Positions 17,490-27,582 of a stretch of 64,000 nt of DNA are shown in pieces; positions within the stretch are counted from its first letter, which is position 1, and every line of letters begins with the position of its first letter. Origin of the DNA: an uncultured Sphingomonadaceae bacterium (GTDB lineage: Bacteria; Pseudomonadota; Alphaproteobacteria; Sphingomonadales; Sphingomonadaceae); assembly GCA_947496865.1 (NCBI GenBank), contig CANMEE010000002.1:1302393-1366392 (forward strand), in the 5' to 3' direction. The notes below the pieces were generated by a model, which saw only the letters and a list, made by a program, of their open reading frames with translations, had not been told where the DNA came from and did not search any database. Both the position numbers and the translations under genes were made by a program.

Positions 17490-19610
17490 ATGCTGGACAA
17501 AACATCTCACCCTGATGCGCCTCGCCGGCGCTGGTACTGGCCTTTCGGCCGAAAAGCACCTGTGGAAACCGTCTTCTACGAGCCATATGGTAATGCGCTC
17601 CATCCACATTTGCCGGACGAACCAATTGCGTCGCCCAAAAAACCGCACGGTAAATGGTGGTGGTACAGCCGTGGGCTGGCGGCTTTTCTGTTCCTCTTCA
17701 TCCTGCTGATCGCCTGGCTTGCCATTACCGCCCCGCTGTCCAAGTCTTTGCAGCCCATTGCTCCGCCTCAAATCACCCTGCTGACCTCTGATGGCCAGCC
17801 GATTGCGCGCAACGGTGCTGTTGTTGACGAGCCTGTAAAAATCACCGCGCTTCCCGATCATGTGATCGACGCTTTTCTGGCGATTGAGGACCGGCGTTTT
17901 TATTCCCATTGGGGCGTCGATCCTCGCGGTCTCGCGCGGGCAGCGTGGAGCAATGCCACCGGCAGCGGCATGACTCAAGGCGGCAGTACGATCACCCAGC
18001 AACTCGCCAAACTGACCTTTCTAACGCCCGAGCGCAGCCTGACCCGCAAGGCGCGTGAAATGCTGATCGCTTTCTGGATGGAAGCACGATTGTCGAAAGA
18101 CCAGATATTGGAACGTTATCTCTCCAATGTCTATTTCGGTGACAATGTTTACGGCCTGCGCGCGGCATCCCTGCATTACTATTATCGCAAGCCGGAAAAT
18201 CTGAAACCGGAACAGGCGATCATGCTCGCCGGACTGGTGCAGGCTCCTTCCCGCCTTGCGCCGACCCGCAACCCTGATCTTGCGGCCAAACGGGCTAAAC
18301 TAGTCAAGGCAGCAATGGTCAATGGCGGCTTCCTGACGCAGGCAGAGGCCGACAAGCTGCCCAATCCGGTGCTGGATGTTCGGACCAAGAATACCGTTCC
18401 GACAGGGACCTATTTTGCTGACTGGGCGATGCCGCGGGCCAGAGCCCTGTCGGAAATGAGCTATAGCAAGCTGACGCTAACGACGACGCTGGACTCCCGG
18501 TTACAGCGGATTGCCAACAATGTCGTCAGCCGCGCACCACTCGGAAAAGCGCAGGTCGCGCTGGTAGCGATGCGGCCGGATGGCGAGGTCGTGGCGATGA
18601 TCGGCGGGCGCGATTACAAGCAATCGGCCTTTAACCGCGTGACGCAGGCAAAACGGCAACCGGGGTCAACCTTCAAACTGTTCGTCTGGCTCGCCGCATT
18701 GCGCGCCGATATCCGGCCCGATGACATGGTCGATGACAGCCCGATTACCAAAGGCGGCTATCTGCCGAAAAATGCCGGCGAGAAATATCGCGGCGAGATC
18801 ACCCTGAAAGAGGCGTTTGCCAAATCCAGTAACGTCGCAGCCGTGCGTCTGTTCGGACAAGTCGGCGACAAGGCAGTGATCCGTGAGGCCAGAAACCTTG
18901 GCGTCACGTCGAAACTGGCCGAAGATGACCCTAGTCTCGCGCTGGGCACATCAACCATGACGCTGATGGAGCTGACAGCCGCCTATGCTGGCGTTGCCAA
19001 CAATAGCTGGCCGGTAAAACCCTATGCGTTCAAAAAGGGTGAACAGAGCTGGGGTGAATGGCTGTTTGATTGGCCGGGGCGTTACGGCAACAGCACCCAT
19101 GAGCGGATGGAAGATATGCTGCGTACTGCAGTCAATGACGGCACGGGTCGCAACGCTCGCCTCTCTATTCCCAATTATGGAAAAACCGGGACCAGCCAGA
19201 ACAACCGCGACGCACTGTTCGTTGGTTATGCGGAAGACTTGGTGGTCGGCGTGTGGGTCGGCAATGATGATAATAGCCCGCTGAAAGGTGTTAGCGGCGG
19301 CACTATTCCCGCCCGCATCTGGCGAGACTTCATGAGTCAGGCCGTTAAAGGCGCGGGCCCGGTCAACAAACCGAAACCCGTTGAGAAACCGGATCCCGAT
19401 GGCCCCATTAAGCCGCTCGATATACCGGATATTGAGGACCTGCAGGACATTCCCATCGACCTTGGCGATTCTGAAATCCGGATTAAACGCAATGATGGCG
19501 TTTCTCTTTCGACCGAAATTGGCGGTATTCCTTTGGACCTGAACATTGATGGTGATGGCGTAGCCGTCCAAACCAGGCGCGAAGAAGCGCCGCCTCCCGC
19601 GAACCGATAA
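17490..19610 (+). CDS. Class A penicillin-binding protein (transglycosylase-transpeptidase, PBP1A type)
   Basis: The 706-residue bifunctional enzyme polymerises and cross-links peptidoglycan at the inner membrane. After a cytoplasmic N-terminus, one membrane anchor lies near residues 64-86 (SRGLAAFLFLFILLIAWLAI). The glycosyltransferase domain has AIEDRRFYSHWGVD and GGSTITQQLAK; the transpeptidase domain has the catalytic STFK near residue 392, SSN near 446 and KTGTS near 565. The C-terminal tail after residue 620 is Pro/Asp-rich. Length is normal for the family. Its place between cobS and cobT, which are normally adjacent, suggests that it was inserted into, or trapped in, that pair. No ribosome binding site is seen before the ATG. 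Confidence 0.93.
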   Translation: MLDKTSHPDAPRRRWYWPFGRKAPVETVFYEPYGNALHPHLPDEPIASPKKPHGKWWWYSRGLAAFLFLFILLIAWLAITAPLSKSLQPIAPPQITLLTSDGQPIARNGAVVDEPVKITALPDHVIDAFLAIEDRRFYSHWGVDPRGLARAAWSNATGSGMTQGGSTITQQLAKLTFLTPERSLTRKAREMLIAFWMEARLSKDQILERYLSNVYFGDNVYGLRAASLHYYYRKPENLKPEQAIMLAGLVQAPSRLAPTRNPDLAAKRAKLVKAAMVNGGFLTQAEADKLPNPVLDVRTKNTVPTGTYFADWAMPRARALSEMSYSKLTLTTTLDSRLQRIANNVVSRAPLGKAQVALVAMRPDGEVVAMIGGRDYKQSAFNRVTQAKRQPGSTFKLFVWLAALRADIRPDDMVDDSPITKGGYLPKNAGEKYRGEITLKEAFAKSSNVAAVRLFGQVGDKAVIREARNLGVTSKLAEDDPSLALGTSTMTLMELTAAYAGVANNSWPVKPYAFKKGEQSWGEWLFDWPGRYGNSTHERMEDMLRTAVNDGTGRNARLSIPNYGKTGTSQNNRDALFVGYAEDLVVGVWVGNDDNSPLKGVSGGTIPARIWRDFMSQAVKGAGPVNKPKPVEKPDPDGPIKPLDIPDIEDLQDIPIDLGDSEIRIKRNDGVSLSTEIGGIPLDLNIDGDGVAVQTRREEAPPPANR

Positions 19611-19704
19611 TGGGGATCGATAAGCGCTCGTAAACACCCTACCAAAATCGCTGAATTTAGACCTTTGATTCCGCTCGACTTTCCGCTTATGGCTGTTGGC
19701 TTCT

Positions 19705-21534
19705 ATGGCTGACCGTTCCAAACTTGATGATCTGAAAGACGTGCTCGGTGGCACCGCGCGCGCCATGTCTCACGAACCCGAATTAGAGCTGGCATATACG
19801 GCCGAGGCGCCTTCCCAATCCGGGCCGCATCTCAAAGTCCCGATGCCCGCCCGCGATCTTCCCGCCGATCAAGTGGCTCAAGCGCGCGGTTTTGCCGATA
19901 GTTTTGCGCTGAAATTGCGCCATCATAACGAAGTCCGACATCGCAAAAATGCGCCGCAAGAGGCCATTGCACGCGCCTGTTTCGATGCCCTAGAGCAAGT
20001 CCGCACGGATGCGCTGGGTTCTCGCAATATGAAGGGCGTCAACGGCAATCTTGATGCGGCGCTCGAAATGCGGATGCGTTCTGACCCGATATCGCGTGCG
20101 CAAAACCGCGACGAAGTGCCTATTTCCACTGCTCTCGCGTTGCTGGCTCGGGAAAAACTGACCGGCGAAGCGCCGCCTGAGTCCGCCCAAAAGGGCGTCG
20201 ATATGCTGCGCGAGTGGATTGAAGAAGGCGCTGGCGCTGATCTGGAAGGGCTTAATCTGACGCTCGACGATCAAGATAGTTTTGCGAAGCTCTCGACGCA
20301 ACTGCTCGAACATCTCGACCTTATCAAGAGCGATGATGAAACATCGGAAGCCGATGACAGCGATGATGATTCTGATGAAGACAGCGATGATCAGGAAGAT
20401 GATGGCGCGGATGATGAGGCCACGGGCGATCAGGGGCAACAGGACATGCGCTCCGAACAGTCCGAAGATGACGCGCAGGAAAGCGAAAGCGAACTGAACG
20501 CCGACGACCTGGAAGAAGGCGCGGAAGAGGAAATGGGCGACGCCGGGGATGATGGCATGATGCCTGTGCGCCCCAATCGCCCGATGTCCGACCTGCCGCC
20601 CGGCTTTGACTATGCGCCGTGGACCGAAAAATATGACGAGATTATCAGCGCGACCGAATTATGCGATGAAGAAGAACTAACACGGCTCCGCGCCTTTCTC
20701 GATCAGCAATTGACCAATTTACAGGGAGCAGTGACAAAACTTGCCAACCGCCTCCAACGGCGTCTGATGGCACAGCAAAACCGCAGCTGGGATTTTGATC
20801 AGGAAGAAGGCATGCTCGATGCCGCCCGCCTCGCCCGCGTCGTAAGCAACCCAGCGCACAGCCTGTCCTACAAGATAGAGCGGGAAACCGATTTCCGCGA
20901 TACGGTTGTCACCTTGCTGATCGACAATAGCGGTTCCATGCGCGGTCGCCCGATCAGCATCGCCGCGATCAGCGCCGATATCATGGCGCGCACACTCGAA
21001 CGCTGCGGCGTCAAAACAGAGATTTTGGGCTTTACCACCCGCGCCTGGAAAGGCGGTCAGTGCCGTGAAAGCTGGCTCGCAGAAGATCGCCCGGCCAGTC
21101 CCGGACGGCTTAACGACCTGCGCCACATCATCTATAAACAGGCCGACGAACCTTGGCGGCGAGCCCGTAAAAATCTTGGCCTGATGATGCGCGAAGGCTT
21201 GCTGAAAGAAAATATCGACGGCGAAGCATTGCTCTGGGCCCACAGCCGCCTGATCGCTCGGCCCGAAGAACGCCGTATTTTAATGGTGATTTCCGACGGC
21301 GCGCCAGTGGATGACTCAACGCTATCGGTTAATCACGGTGCCTATCTCGAAAATCATCTGCGCAAGGTTATCGACTGGATTGAAAGCCGGTCACCGGTAC
21401 AACTGGTCGCTATTGGCATCGGCCACGACGTAACGCGCTATTATAAACGTGCGGTGACGATCATGGACGCGGAACAATTGGGCGGCACCATGGTTGAACA
21501 ACTTGCTGGCCTTTTTGATGAGGAAAAAAAATGA
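19705..21534 (+). CDS. cobT: Cobaltochelatase subunit CobT
   Basis: The 609-residue protein is the partner of CobS in the CobNST chelatase. The N-terminal half is helical; residues about 210-290 are a very acidic disordered linker full of Asp, Glu and Ser; the C-terminus is a von Willebrand A domain with the MIDAS motif DNSGSMRG near residue 404 and [13 protein letters not shown] further on. This is the normal CobT plan. The ATG at 19705 is preferred to a TTG at 19696. It is separated from cobS by the penicillin-binding protein gene and overlaps the nitroreductase start by 4 bases. Confidence 0.93.
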   Translation: MADRSKLDDLKDVLGGTARAMSHEPELELAYTAEAPSQSGPHLKVPMPARDLPADQVAQARGFADSFALKLRHHNEVRHRKNAPQEAIARACFDALEQVRTDALGSRNMKGVNGNLDAALEMRMRSDPISRAQNRDEVPISTALALLAREKLTGEAPPESAQKGVDMLREWIEEGAGADLEGLNLTLDDQDSFAKLSTQLLEHLDLIKSDDETSEADDSDDDSDEDSDDQEDDGADDEATGDQGQQDMRSEQSEDDAQESESELNADDLEEGAEEEMGDAGDDGMMPVRPNRPMSDLPPGFDYAPWTEKYDEIISATELCDEEELTRLRAFLDQQLTNLQGAVTKLANRLQRRLMAQQNRSWDFDQEEGMLDAARLARVVSNPAHSLSYKIERETDFRDTVVTLLIDNSGSMRGRPISIAAISADIMARTLERCGVKTEILGFTTRAWKGGQCRESWLAEDRPASPGRLNDLRHIIYKQADEPWRRARKNLGLMMREGLLKENIDGEALLWAHSRLIARPEERRILMVISDGAPVDDSTLSVNHGAYLENHLRKVIDWIESRSPVQLVAIGIGHDVTRYYKRAVTIMDAEQLGGTMVEQLAGLFDEEKK

Positions 21535-22202
21535 ACGTAACCGATGCTGTCAATTCACGCCGTTCCGTGCGCCAATTTCTCGACAAGCCGGTTGATCAAA
21601 AAACGCTTCAGAAAGTCCTAGAAACCGCCGCGCGTTCGCCGTCAGGCGGGAATACGCAGCCATGGAACGCCATCGTCGTAGGCGGCGATGAGCTCACCCG
21701 TATCGCTGGTGCTGTAAAAGCCAAAGTCCCTACCGCCCCAGCTGGCGAGGATATGGAATATGACATTTATCCCAAAGGTCTTGAAGGTCGTTATGAAGAA
21801 CAGCGGCAGGGTGTAGGCAAGGCCATGTTTGGTGCTCTTAAAATTCCCAAGGAAGATGGCGGAGCACGGATTAAGCAGATGATGGCAAATTGGGACAGCT
21901 TTGGCGCCCCAGTGCAGCTGTTTACTTACACCCGCAAATATATGGGCCCGCCACAATGGTCTGACATGGGCATGTGGTTACAAACCGTAATGCTATTGCT
22001 ACGTGAAGAAGGTCTGGACAGTTGTCCGCAAGAGATTTGGGCGATGTATGGTACCTATATGCGCGAACTGCTCAATATCGACGATGATCACATCTTTTTC
22101 TGCGGTATGGCCATTGGTTATCGCGATCCCGATGCACCGATTAACAATTTCGATGTTCCGCGTGCTCCATTGGCCGAAAGTGTAAAATTTCACGGATTCT
22201 AA
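21531..22202 (+). CDS. Nitroreductase family flavoprotein
   Basis: The 223-residue protein is an FMN-dependent nitroreductase-type oxidoreductase. The N-terminal [13 protein letters not shown] and [17 protein letters not shown] motifs bind the FMN phosphate and ribityl chain, and the C-terminal [15 protein letters not shown] is the usual end of the fold. The reaction may be reduction of nitroaromatics, quinones or another acceptor. It is translationally coupled to cobT (ATGA overlap). A BluB-like role in B12 lower-ligand synthesis is worth noting because BluB belongs to the same superfamily, but the sequence looks more like a general nitroreductase. Confidence 0.85.
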   Translation: MNVTDAVNSRRSVRQFLDKPVDQKTLQKVLETAARSPSGGNTQPWNAIVVGGDELTRIAGAVKAKVPTAPAGEDMEYDIYPKGLEGRYEEQRQGVGKAMFGALKIPKEDGGARIKQMMANWDSFGAPVQLFTYTRKYMGPPQWSDMGMWLQTVMLLLREEGLDSCPQEIWAMYGTYMRELLNIDDDHIFFCGMAIGYRDPDAPINNFDVPRAPLAESVKFHGF

Positions 22203-22215
22203 ATTATGTAACACC

Positions 22216-22241
22216 TTGAAAATAAATCATTTTATTTTCAA
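22216..22241 (+). terminator. AT-rich hairpin after the cobT-nitroreductase unit
   Basis: TTGAAAATAAA and TTTATTTTCAA form a perfect 11-bp stem around TCAT, 14 bases after the nitroreductase stop. The stem is AT-rich, so it is a weak terminator candidate; the sequence following it is CTGTTTC. Confidence 0.35.
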
Positions 22242-22253
22242 CTGTTTCATATA

Positions 22254-22267
22254 GTGACAATTGTCAC
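22254..22267. promoter_or_regulatory. Palindromic operator upstream of the CHAT/cyclase/TPS operon
   Basis: GTGACAATTGTCAC is a perfect 14-bp palindrome, of the form GTGAC-N4-GTCAC, with the GTGA-N6-TCAC core expected for CRP/FNR-family proteins. It lies 142 bases before the CHAT start. A weak promoter (TTAACC at 22273, TACTAT at 22295, spacing 16) follows it, which would put the operator near -46. The same form, GTGAC-N4-GTCAC, is at 44536-44549. Confidence 0.5.
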
Positions 22268-22408
22268 CTCATTTAACCCACAGTGTCCATTAATTACTAT
22301 GCCAGACTCGGAAACGTCGCTTATGAAGGTTTCTGAGGGATTTTCGGGTCGCAATTTGAGCAGCTTAGCCGATGAGCTTGAGCTGCCATGGGGTATTGTG
22401 GGGAATAT

Positions 22409-25400
22409 ATGATCGGTCCGAGTAATTTGCGCTTGCCGCTATTGGCATTGCTTCCGCTATTGGCTGCCACGTCGTCCATTGCCTATGCGCAAGGTACGCC
22501 GGTCGCGCTGCGGGACAGTTTTCCCATTGGTTCCGGTGATGGCACGCTCTGTCAAGTCCAGGACCGAAGCCTCGAAAACAAAGCAAAAAAGACTATTTTT
22601 GACCGCAGCTGGGCCGTCGTTTGCCGTGATTCCGCTCGGCCAGTTGGCTATGTCTATGCTTTTCGGTCGCCCGAAAGCGATGTCGTCACCCATATCGCCG
22701 AATATCGCGCCGATCGCATTTCCTGCGATGATCAGACCCAGCAAGACAGTTTTGATGGCATCGGCCAACAGATTTGCAAGCTTGCCGACGAACCGGTCAG
22801 CTATTCCATATATCAACAACAACGCGGCAATGTGTCTTACGTGGCCGAAGGCTTGACCGTTTACGACAGCGCGACTTTACTTGCACTCAAATCGGTTGTC
22901 GCAGACAAAATCGTCAAAGGCAAAATTGATGTCGCTTCGACATCAATCGAAGACCCGTTCGCATTTGCTCGTGTTCAGGCGCTAACGCTCAAACCTGACC
23001 AAGCGTTGGCCGAGGGCTATCGCCGCAATCTTAGCGGTAACTATGCGGAAGCCGCAGCCTTTTTCGAAACTTTGCAACAACGTACCGCGGGCATGGATAA
23101 TCAGGATATTAACCCGGAAGAATATTACATTAATCGCGCTTTGCAAAAATCAAATCTCGGTGAATTTGCCGAAGCAGATGAACTGTTCAAACAAGCACGA
23201 TCCGTGATTTCAACGGATATCGTCAATCAGAAACTCTTGCGAAATTTCGAGGGCATGCATCTGCTCAATCAGGGCCGCTACAATGATGCAGTAACGCGGA
23301 TAAACTTGCCAATAGATGCTGCTGAGAAGCAACGGGATGCGATATTTTCGGATCTCACCATTTCGGCTCCCATTGCCACGCGTATCAACGGCGATAACAA
23401 AACAGCCAACTTGCTGGGCCTTAAAGACGATCTGAAGTTAACAGCACAAGAACGCGCAGAGATTATCGATGCACAGGCGCTACAATTGCTCGGCACGGCC
23501 CAACGCATCATGGGTGATCGCGCCACGGCCCAAAAATCGCTGACCACTGCTTATAATGACGCCGTTGCGGTGCGAGATGGCCGGGTCACGTCGATCACCA
23601 GGTTGCGCACGCAAATATTGTCGGAACTGGCGCTGATTGCCGAAGCGGAAGGTGAATTTTCCAATGCCGAGCAGCTTTTGCGCAATGCTTTGGAGCTGGT
23701 GGAGTTGCAATATCCCGAAACGCGGACAGTCAACGCGGCAAAAGCAAAGCTCGCTAGCTTTTTAATGCGCCAAGACCGGCCGAGCGAAGCACGGCAATTT
23801 TACCGCGAAGTGGTTGATAATTCTCTTGGCAAACGCAGCGCTGTAACCGGTATCGCCAATCAGCTGGCACCTTATTTCCAGCTGATGAGCGGTGATCCGG
23901 AATCGGCTGCAGAGTTTTTCAAGGCGTCACAAGTTCTCGTTCGGCCAGGTGTAGCAGAAACCCAAGCAGCGCTGTCTCGCGAGCTGAGCGGTGGCACGGA
24001 TGAAGCCGCCCGTCTGTTTCGGCAGTCCAACAACCTCGACCGCAGCATCGAGCGGCTACGCATGCGCTTCACCGCGATCGGAAAGCTCGATCAAACTGCA
24101 GAAACGCGGCGGCGACGCAACGATCTGGCGGCAGAAATAGATGAGTTGGAGCGAAGCCAGCAGCTTACCGTCGTCAGCTTGTCACAATTTCCACAATATC
24201 GAGCGATTGGCGGAAGTGCGATCAGCCTGAATGATTTGCGCGCCAGCATGGAGCCCAGCGAAGTCTATATTCGCATGGCAATTGTCGGCAATGACATTTT
24301 CATATTTTATACCGACAAGCAATTTGCGACCGCTTATAAAGCGCCAATAAGTGCCGATGCCTTGGATGCGCAGGTCGATCTCCTACGCTCCTCCATTTCC
24401 ACCCTCGAAAATGGGCAATATGTCACCTATCCTTTCGATATTGAGACATCTCGCAAAATTTTCAAAGCCCTGCTTGACCCTATGTCAGACCGGCTGGCGA
24501 CCACAGACCATCTGATTTTTGAACCTGACGGCGCCATGCTGCGTTTGCCGATTAATTTGCTAGTGGCAGATGACATATCCGTCTCCCAATATCTGGAACG
24601 GGTAGAGCAACCCGATGGCGATCCCTATGACTTTACCGGAGTCAATTGGCTAGGCAGTGATACAAATATCAGCACGGCTGTTTCTGCTCGCGGCTTTGCC
24701 GATGCCCGAAAAGCTCCAATTTCCAAGGCCTCTCGTCAATATCTGGGTCTCGGCAAAAACCAGCCGGTGCTGGCCAATACAAAAACCGGCGGAGTCCGCG
24801 CCTCATCTCGGGGCCTTGATGCCAATTGTGAATGGTCGCTCTCTGAATGGAACAATCCCATTTCGGATGCCGAACTGTTTCAGGCGCGATCCATCATCGG
24901 CGAAAATGGCTCCGAGATACTTACGGGCATGGCATTTTCAGACGATAAGATTTTGGCGAAATCCGATATTTCAGACTATCGTATCCTGCATTTTGCTACC
25001 CATGGACTGGTCACGGCGCCGCGCCCTTCCTGCCCAGCCAAACCAGCATTGCTAACGTCCTTTGGTGGCGAAGGTTCTGACGGTCTACTCGCTTTTGACG
25101 AGATATTTGATCTGAAATTGGACGCCGACATTGTCATTCTCTCTGCCTGTGACACAGCGGGCAAGGCGAGTATTCGAGCAACCCGTGAAGCCGGCGTGAG
25201 CAGTGGCGGCGGCACCGCATTGGACGGCTTGGTACGATCCTTCATTGGCGCAGGCAGCCGTTCGGTACTGGCCAGCCACTGGCCCGCACCTGATGATTTC
25301 CAGGCAACAGAACGCCTGATCGGCGGTTTATTTGCAGATGGAAAAGGGCGATCTATTGCCACCGTGTTGCGAATGTCACAAAAGAAACTCATGGACGACC

Positions 25401-25528
25401 CGACAACGTCGCATCCCTATTACTGGTCCGGATTTGCGATTATTGGCGACGGATCAAAACCGTTTTTGCCGGGCAGCCAAAGCACCGAAACCGCCGCTTC
25501 TAAACAGCCGCTATCTGCATTGAAATAA
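22409..25528 (+). CDS. Secreted TPR-CHAT domain protein (caspase-like protease fold)
   Basis: The 1,039-residue protein has a signal peptide ending near IAYAQG, a middle helical region with tetratricopeptide-like repeats (about residues 190-560) and a C-terminal CHAT domain. The putative catalytic dyad is present: His865 in ILHFATHGL and Cys914 in VILSACDTA, at normal spacing for caspase/separase-like CHAT peptidases. The start ATG at 22409 follows GTGGGGA; an ATG 21 bases upstream lacks a ribosome site. It heads a five-gene operon that ends with a two-partner secretion pair, so it may act in the periplasm or at the cell surface on the exoprotein or its transporter. That link is inference from position; CHAT proteins elsewhere serve in defence or signalling, and the signal peptide argues against a cytoplasmic defence role. 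Confidence 0.85.
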   Translation: MIGPSNLRLPLLALLPLLAATSSIAYAQGTPVALRDSFPIGSGDGTLCQVQDRSLENKAKKTIFDRSWAVVCRDSARPVGYVYAFRSPESDVVTHIAEYRADRISCDDQTQQDSFDGIGQQICKLADEPVSYSIYQQQRGNVSYVAEGLTVYDSATLLALKSVVADKIVKGKIDVASTSIEDPFAFARVQALTLKPDQALAEGYRRNLSGNYAEAAAFFETLQQRTAGMDNQDINPEEYYINRALQKSNLGEFAEADELFKQARSVISTDIVNQKLLRNFEGMHLLNQGRYNDAVTRINLPIDAAEKQRDAIFSDLTISAPIATRINGDNKTANLLGLKDDLKLTAQERAEIIDAQALQLLGTAQRIMGDRATAQKSLTTAYNDAVAVRDGRVTSITRLRTQILSELALIAEAEGEFSNAEQLLRNALELVELQYPETRTVNAAKAKLASFLMRQDRPSEARQFYREVVDNSLGKRSAVTGIANQLAPYFQLMSGDPESAAEFFKASQVLVRPGVAETQAALSRELSGGTDEAARLFRQSNNLDRSIERLRMRFTAIGKLDQTAETRRRRNDLAAEIDELERSQQLTVVSLSQFPQYRAIGGSAISLNDLRASMEPSEVYIRMAIVGNDIFIFYTDKQFATAYKAPISADALDAQVDLLRSSISTLENGQYVTYPFDIETSRKIFKALLDPMSDRLATTDHLIFEPDGAMLRLPINLLVADDISVSQYLERVEQPDGDPYDFTGVNWLGSDTNISTAVSARGFADARKAPISKASRQYLGLGKNQPVLANTKTGGVRASSRGLDANCEWSLSEWNNPISDAELFQARSIIGENGSEILTGMAFSDDKILAKSDISDYRILHFATHGLVTAPRPSCPAKPALLTSFGGEGSDGLLAFDEIFDLKLDADIVILSACDTAGKASIRATREAGVSSGGGTALDGLVRSFIGAGSRSVLASHWPAPDDFQATERLIGGLFADGKGRSIATVLRMSQKKLMDDPTTSHPYYWSGFAIIGDGSKPFLPGSQSTETAASKQPLSALK

Positions 25529-25530
25529 AT

Positions 25531-27582
25531 ATGAACCCCAACAATCATGGCGACCCGGCATCAACCAGCCGTGACGTAAAAGCAGAGGCCCGAGGTGTGC
25601 TGCAATCGCTTCGGCGAATGTTTGACCAGCTGGGGCCGGTCCGCCTTGGCTCGACCATTCTTTTCTTGATACTTGCCTTGCTGATGGCGCGGTTCAGTTG
25701 GACCACACCGCTCATTCAGGACGCCGAGCGTGCGCTATATGACATGCGTGCCTCTGTCTTCGCACCAGCGGTGGAGAAAGAAGACCGGATCGTCATGATC
25801 GTCTACAATGAAGACACGCTGAAACTGACCGGGCAACGCTCTCCGGTTGATCGGACAATATTGGCGCAAGCGCTGGAAACAATTGACGCGGCCAAGCCCA
25901 AATCCATCGGCATAGATATTCTCTTCACTATGCCACAAGATGATGATGAATTACTCGTTTCAGCCTTTAAACAGCTCGAAACGCCGACATATATTGCCTA
26001 TGCTGATCCCAAATATAATCCTGAAATTGCCTTTGCAGAACATGAATTTTTAAAATCGTTTCTGAGCGAAGTCGAAGGCGACAAACTGCAACCGACCAGC
26101 ATCAGGTTGAACACGGATAGCGACGGCGTCCAACGCCGCTGGTCGCCGCAAAAGGCTGAGGCACCGGCATTCATGGCAATGGCACTAACGAAGCCCAATC
26201 CGAAATTTGCTGCCAATAGCGGTGCTATCCGTTATTTGGTGCCATCTGAACCGGATATGCCGGTATTCGACAAATTTCCGATTGAGAGCTTTGCGGACCC
26301 CGCAACCGCCGAGATGCTACAATCATTTATTCAAGACAAATATGTCTTGATCGGCGGTGATTTTGTCGATCGCGACCGATTTGAAACCCCTATCGGATCC
26401 ATCACCGACTTACAGAGCGAAGACGGAAAGATGATCGGGCTGGAAGTGCATGCGCATATGCTAGCCCAATTGCTCAACGACGATATACCCTCATTAATTC
26501 CCAGTTGGATATTATGGGTCGCAGCCTTGATTGTCGCGATATGCGGCGGACTTTCTGCACTCATCATGGGCAATGCGGTTAAGGTAGCGGGAATTTTAGT
26601 TGGCCAGTTTCTATTTTTCCTGATCTTCCCTTTCTTCCTGCAGAATCTCGGTATTGATACGTTGACCTTGCCGGCCTTTGGGTGGGCCTTAGGGTGGCTG
26701 TTCGGCTATTCCTCAGTCGGTTCCGCGGCCAGAACCATCAACTCCAAACAGCGTGCTTTCGCGCAAGGTGCGCTGGGTAAATATCTTCCCAAATCGATTG
26801 CAGGAGAAATTTTACGGGATCCGGAAAAACTGTCGCTTCATGGGGAAAAACGTCAGATATTTGCGGTGTTCACGGATTTGGAAGGCTTTACTAAATTAAG
26901 CCACGCCATCGAACCGGAAATGGTAGCAACATTACTCAACGACTATCTTGATCGACTCAGTGAAGTTGCGCTCCAATATGGCGGAACGATTGACAAATTT
27001 GTCGGCGACGCGCTGGTTACTTTTTGGGGCGCACCCATTGCCTATCCTGATGATGGCGAACGCGCAGCCAAAGCTGCTTATGCCCTCTATCAGGCGGGTG
27101 AAGAATTCCGGAAAAATGTGCCCGAGGGTGTTCCGCCCATTGGTCGAACCCGGGTCGGCATGCACTATGGTGACGCGATTGTTGGTAATTTCGGGGGCGA
27201 AGGCCGTATCCAGTATACGGCGCTGGGTGATGCCATGAATACAGCTGCACGGTTGGAAGCAGCCAATAAATCTCTTGAAACAAAGGTTTTGATTAGCAGA
27301 GAAGCAATGGAGCGTACGGGGCTGGACTGGTATCGTCCAATGGGCAAAATAACCCTGCGCGGTCGGTCGACGCCCGTAGAGGTGTTTGAACCAGTGCCTG
27401 ACTGGGAAGAGAAAGATCGAGCAGCAGTGACCGCGATCATAGCGGCTCATCAAAATGGTGATACTGATTACGTTCAGACACTTAGTGGCATGATCAAACA
27501 ATCTGGCGAAGATCTTGGTCTCGTCAATTTATTGAAACGATTGAAAAAAACAAAAAATGGAGAAAGCTATGCGCTCGGTTGA
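25531..27582 (+). CDS. CHASE2-domain class III adenylate/guanylate cyclase
   Basis: The 683-residue inner-membrane protein has one TM near residues 34-54, an extracytoplasmic CHASE2 sensor (about 60-325), two or three TMs near 327-400, and a C-terminal class III cyclase domain. The two metal-binding Asp residues are Asp449 (FTDLEGFT) and Asp493 (FVGDALVTFWG). In YTALGDAMNTAARLE a Thr occupies the position that is Asp in many adenylate cyclases; Thr there marks the class IIIb group, some of which respond to bicarbonate. So cAMP is the likely product, though cGMP cannot be excluded. It starts 2 bases after the CHAT stop. With CRP-like operators in this window it could form a signalling loop. 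Confidence 0.88.
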   Translation: MNPNNHGDPASTSRDVKAEARGVLQSLRRMFDQLGPVRLGSTILFLILALLMARFSWTTPLIQDAERALYDMRASVFAPAVEKEDRIVMIVYNEDTLKLTGQRSPVDRTILAQALETIDAAKPKSIGIDILFTMPQDDDELLVSAFKQLETPTYIAYADPKYNPEIAFAEHEFLKSFLSEVEGDKLQPTSIRLNTDSDGVQRRWSPQKAEAPAFMAMALTKPNPKFAANSGAIRYLVPSEPDMPVFDKFPIESFADPATAEMLQSFIQDKYVLIGGDFVDRDRFETPIGSITDLQSEDGKMIGLEVHAHMLAQLLNDDIPSLIPSWILWVAALIVAICGGLSALIMGNAVKVAGILVGQFLFFLIFPFFLQNLGIDTLTLPAFGWALGWLFGYSSVGSAARTINSKQRAFAQGALGKYLPKSIAGEILRDPEKLSLHGEKRQIFAVFTDLEGFTKLSHAIEPEMVATLLNDYLDRLSEVALQYGGTIDKFVGDALVTFWGAPIAYPDDGERAAKAAYALYQAGEEFRKNVPEGVPPIGRTRVGMHYGDAIVGNFGGEGRIQYTALGDAMNTAARLEAANKSLETKVLISREAMERTGLDWYRPMGKITLRGRSTPVEVFEPVPDWEEKDRAAVTAIIAAHQNGDTDYVQTLSGMIKQSGEDLGLVNLLKRLKKTKNGESYALG

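Noticed and set aside
22409..25528. CHAT protein as a CRISPR-Cas-type (Craspase-like) or cytoplasmic defence protease
   Set aside because: It has a signal peptide, no CRISPR array or Cas7-11 gene is seen, and its neighbours encode secretion proteins.
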